This document shows positions 62,201 through 64,000 of a stretch of DNA of 64,000 nt, in pieces. Each line of letters starts with the position of its first letter. Positions within the stretch are counted from its first letter, which is position 1. The notes beneath the pieces are model-generated. The model was given only the letters and a program-made list of their open reading frames with translations, did no database searches and was not told the origin of the DNA. Source of the DNA: Tetmemena sp. SeJ-2015 (lineage: Eukaryota; Ciliophora; Spirotrichea; Sporadotrichida; Oxytrichidae). The position numbers were made by a program, and so were the translations under genes. The stretch lies in the NCBI GenBank assembly GCA_027382625.1, contig JAJKFJ010022111.1, forward strand, positions 1 to 64,000. Reading direction: 5' to 3'.

Positions 62201-62769
62201 ATGATGTTGTGGTAGGATAACTCCACTCCTATGACTTTTTCTTGTTGATGTGGACTAAGGACCACTATTAATAACATGACGATAGAGTGGCCTTTCTTAA
62301 ATATCACAAGGCATCAGTCGCCAAAGATCTCGATCAGTTGATAGCTTCTCTGGAGATGATGGAGAAAATAACTGGAAATGCTCAATTTTCGGTTCGACTC
62401 ATGAAGAGATCTAACAAGTAACAATTTAACTCTAGTGATAAATTTCTAACTGGCAACTGGAGACCTATTGAGTAGCAGCAGGGAGATGAAGCTTAGCACT
62501 GGTTCTCAATTGACAACAAGGACAAGATTGCTTACTTGTCTTGGTACTACACCAACCTTCAAAAGCTTCAGAAAATGCCAAGTGTTCTCTCATTGGATAA
62601 ACTTAGAAATATTCCTCTGTTTGGAAAGACTGATAAAGTAAATTAGATTGAACTACTGGCCAAAGAGAATGTCTTCAACAGACCTGCCTAAATTCTTTGC
62701 TCAGTTGATACTGACGTTCTTACCTTGAAAGTTGGAGGACGAAAAATTATTTACAAAAGAGACCTTTGA
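56230..62769 (+). CDS. Unrecognised helical protein with hydrophobic segments, split by large IESs
   Basis: Family not recognised. From ATG 56230 it opens with a hydrophobic stretch (MLSLGTNVVALGLGIATFAQ), then long amphipathic helices (IKKKLQNLNAEIRNLQQDY), a second hydrophobic segment (GIVLNFIAIGMSIAQLVIAA, 56.9 kb) and more helices. Resolved joins are CTAT (57239/57541: KGRLY|IRPKLPLTD) and TTATA (58809/59270: DRII|TEIIDNENKK). The part at 57.54-58.81 kb is continuous with TAA/TAG as Gln. The last part, about 61.99-62.77 kb (VINQKMALLESMMEQ..HWFSIDNKDKIAYLSWYY..), ends at TGA 62767-62769. Its join to the 59.45-kb end was not resolved, so it could be a separate gene. Codon use is richer in G+C than the surrounding spacer. 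Do not infer function from helicity alone. Confidence 0.6.
57239..57540 (+). other. IES, 302 bp, pointer CTAT
   Basis: CTAT at 57239-57242 and 57541-57544. Removing the AT-rich insert joins NLDKGRLY to IRPKLPLTDHELD in frame. Confidence 0.7.
58809..59269 (+). other. IES, 461 bp, pointer TTATA
   Basis: TTATA at 58809-58813 and 59270-59274. Removal joins LSIIDRII to TEIIDNENKKNQLD. The insert is AT-rich and holds no coding pattern of its own. Confidence 0.65.
59688..59957 (+). pseudogene. Decayed Tc1/IS630-type transposase fragment
   Basis: With TAA/TAG as Gln the frame reads HFSLEQRAKIFHRQFPYLKI, then SPQTVANIYR, a TGA (59880-59882), then NGITYKTVNRVKRVIDFTKH. This is the helix-turn-helix region typical of IS630/Tc1/mariner transposases (ISPQTV..IYRRNGITYK). 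The TGA sits where the family usually has Arg, consistent with one CGA-to-TGA change. Germline elements of hypotrichs such as TBE carry transposases of this superfamily. The DDE catalytic part, terminal repeats and C4A4 ends are not seen. It lies in the long non-coding interval before the last block of the helical-protein gene. Confidence 0.6.
60371..60577 (+). other. Possible short coding fragment, 68 codons
   Basis: ATG 60371 to TGA 60575-60577, with Gln codons; the first 40 residues (MKPNTQLSEIEEALKGLKFR) have a protein-like composition and the remainder is hydrophobic and AT-driven. It could be a fragment of a mobile element or an orphan MDS. No match recognised. Confidence 0.2.
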
Positions 62770-64000
62770 AATTCTAGCCATACTGACAAGCTTGATTAAC
62801 TAACTAAATTCAAATTAAGTAGCATCGTCATATCTTGCTAAAGGGCAGGTCTTATTCCTCTAATGTTAGGAAGATCTGTATCTTTGCAATAAACAAGCTT
62901 TTTTTAATCTCTCCAAGTACAAAAGTTGTTTTATTTTTATTTCCTTAATGAACTTAAATCAAATATCAATCTATATCTTTTCATCCATTCTAACCACTCT
63001 TCGAATTTAAATGAAACGAAATAGTTTTATTATAGGTTTACATAAAATTTAAATCTTTACATAGAATTCATTAAATTTATATTAAAGATTATATCTCAAT
63101 TATAACTTATTTAAAATAAATTATTTATTTGGGCAGAATAAATATTCGTAGTTAAATGCTCAGAATTAATTTTATTTTTAAAAAATTTTTTTAATTTTAA
63201 ATTCCAAAATTTTTTTAAATTTTTTCTTATATTTAAACAAGGGGAAATTACATTTTTTTAAATTTTTGAAAAAAGTAATTAACCTTTTAAATTTTATCTT
63301 TAAATATAAAAATTAAATATTGAAAATTTCTCAAAATTTTAATTTTTAACTTTTTAAAAATTTAATTTTTTTGAAAAACGGGGGGTTTCTTTTTAAAAGG
63401 GAAATTTTAAATTTTTTTTAAAATTTAAGGGGAATTTTTTTATTAAAACTTCAACTTTAAAAGTTTAAAAAGAGCCTTTTCTTGAAATTCAGTTCAAGTT
63501 GTTTAAAATTTTCCCGTTTTAAATTTTTAAAAAAAATCTCATTACAAATTTTTTTTTTAAGGAAACAAGCAACGCTAATAGTGCTTAAAATAAATTTTGG
63601 CCTGAAATTATAAAATTAGTTTAAAGCAGCATATTTAGCTTTAAAGAATTTAATTAAAATTTCTTTAAAAATAATTTATTAGTAAATTTAATTAAATAGG
63701 ATTGGCAAACAAACTTTGCTATCATTCCCATAATTTAAAATAATAAAATTTAATTGGTTCAGCAAAATTTTATATATTTTATAAAGATTGTAATTTCAAA
63801 TATAAAAGGTTAATAATTTAGGAATTTATTTATTTGCTTCCGGGGGATAAAAAATTTAAAAAAAAATAAATGTTCTTTTAAATTTTTAAAAAAAAAAAAT
63901 CGTTTTTTAAAAAAATTTTTAAAAAAATTTTCTGTTTATTAATTCTATTATGAGCAAATTCTTATTTAATCTAAATTTAGAAATACAGTTTATAAAAAAA
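62770..64000. other. AT-rich, homopolymer-rich non-coding DNA
   Basis: No gene, RNA or repeat seen. Long A/T runs and simple purine tracts dominate. Confidence 0.5.

Overview
This looks like germline (micronuclear) DNA of a spirotrich ciliate, most likely an oxytrichid hypotrich. TAA and TAG are read as Gln throughout, and TGA is the only stop at recognisable gene ends. Introns are short GT..AG. Coding blocks are broken by short AT-rich inserts bounded by 3-8 bp direct repeats ('pointers'), and removing an insert plus one repeat copy restores frame and family alignment. That is the signature of internal eliminated sequences (IESs) between macronuclear-destined segments (MDSs). Conventional ORF finding therefore fails here; the gene spans below were built by reading TAA/TAG as Gln and joining at pointers where they could be found. 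Not every junction was resolved.

Layout. 1-4.75 kb: AT-rich flank, then a Q-rich protein ending in an FCP1/SCP1-type phosphatase domain. 4.9-5.9 kb: only the M41 peptidase end of an AFG3/FtsH protease. 6.0-8.8 kb: charged, Q/S-rich unknown (minus). 8.9-13.1 kb: alpha-glucan water dikinase (minus). 13.3-17.6 and 18.3-19.5 kb: unrecognised low-complexity or charged proteins (minus). 19.8-21.0 kb: a CFAP96-like ciliary protein with five fully resolved IESs (plus). 21.2-24.5 kb: single-pass RING-H2 protein (minus). 24.6-31.8 kb: multi-CCCH zinc-finger protein and a Q-rich region that may be its C-terminal part (minus). 32.4-35.0 kb: protein with a DBF4-type zinc finger (minus). 35.7-37.6 kb: CFAP141-like protein and mitochondrial ribosomal protein uL22m (minus). 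37.8-44.2 kb: long coiled-coil gene (plus) interrupted by a GC-rich non-LTR retroposon.

41-55 kb is the most unusual part. The last MDSs of the coiled-coil gene flank an opposite-strand gene lying inside what is inferred to be a 2.8-kb IES. This flank / reverse gene / flank cassette occurs four times in tandem. The flanks are nearly identical between copies, while the nested genes have diverged strongly. One copy has acquired an inverted-repeat element with an 8-bp target duplication, and another cassette shows the empty site.

56.2-62.8 kb: an unrecognised helical protein with IESs of about 0.3, 0.46 and 2.5 kb. The last one holds a decayed Tc1/IS630-type transposase fragment. The remaining sequence is AT-rich, homopolymer-rich and non-coding as far as can be seen. 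No tRNA, rRNA, CRISPR array or telomeric C4A4 tract was recognised.

Several genes (CFAP96-like, CFAP141-like, the coiled-coil protein) point to cilia. There is no operon structure: neighbouring genes are independent units that would end up on separate somatic nanochromosomes.
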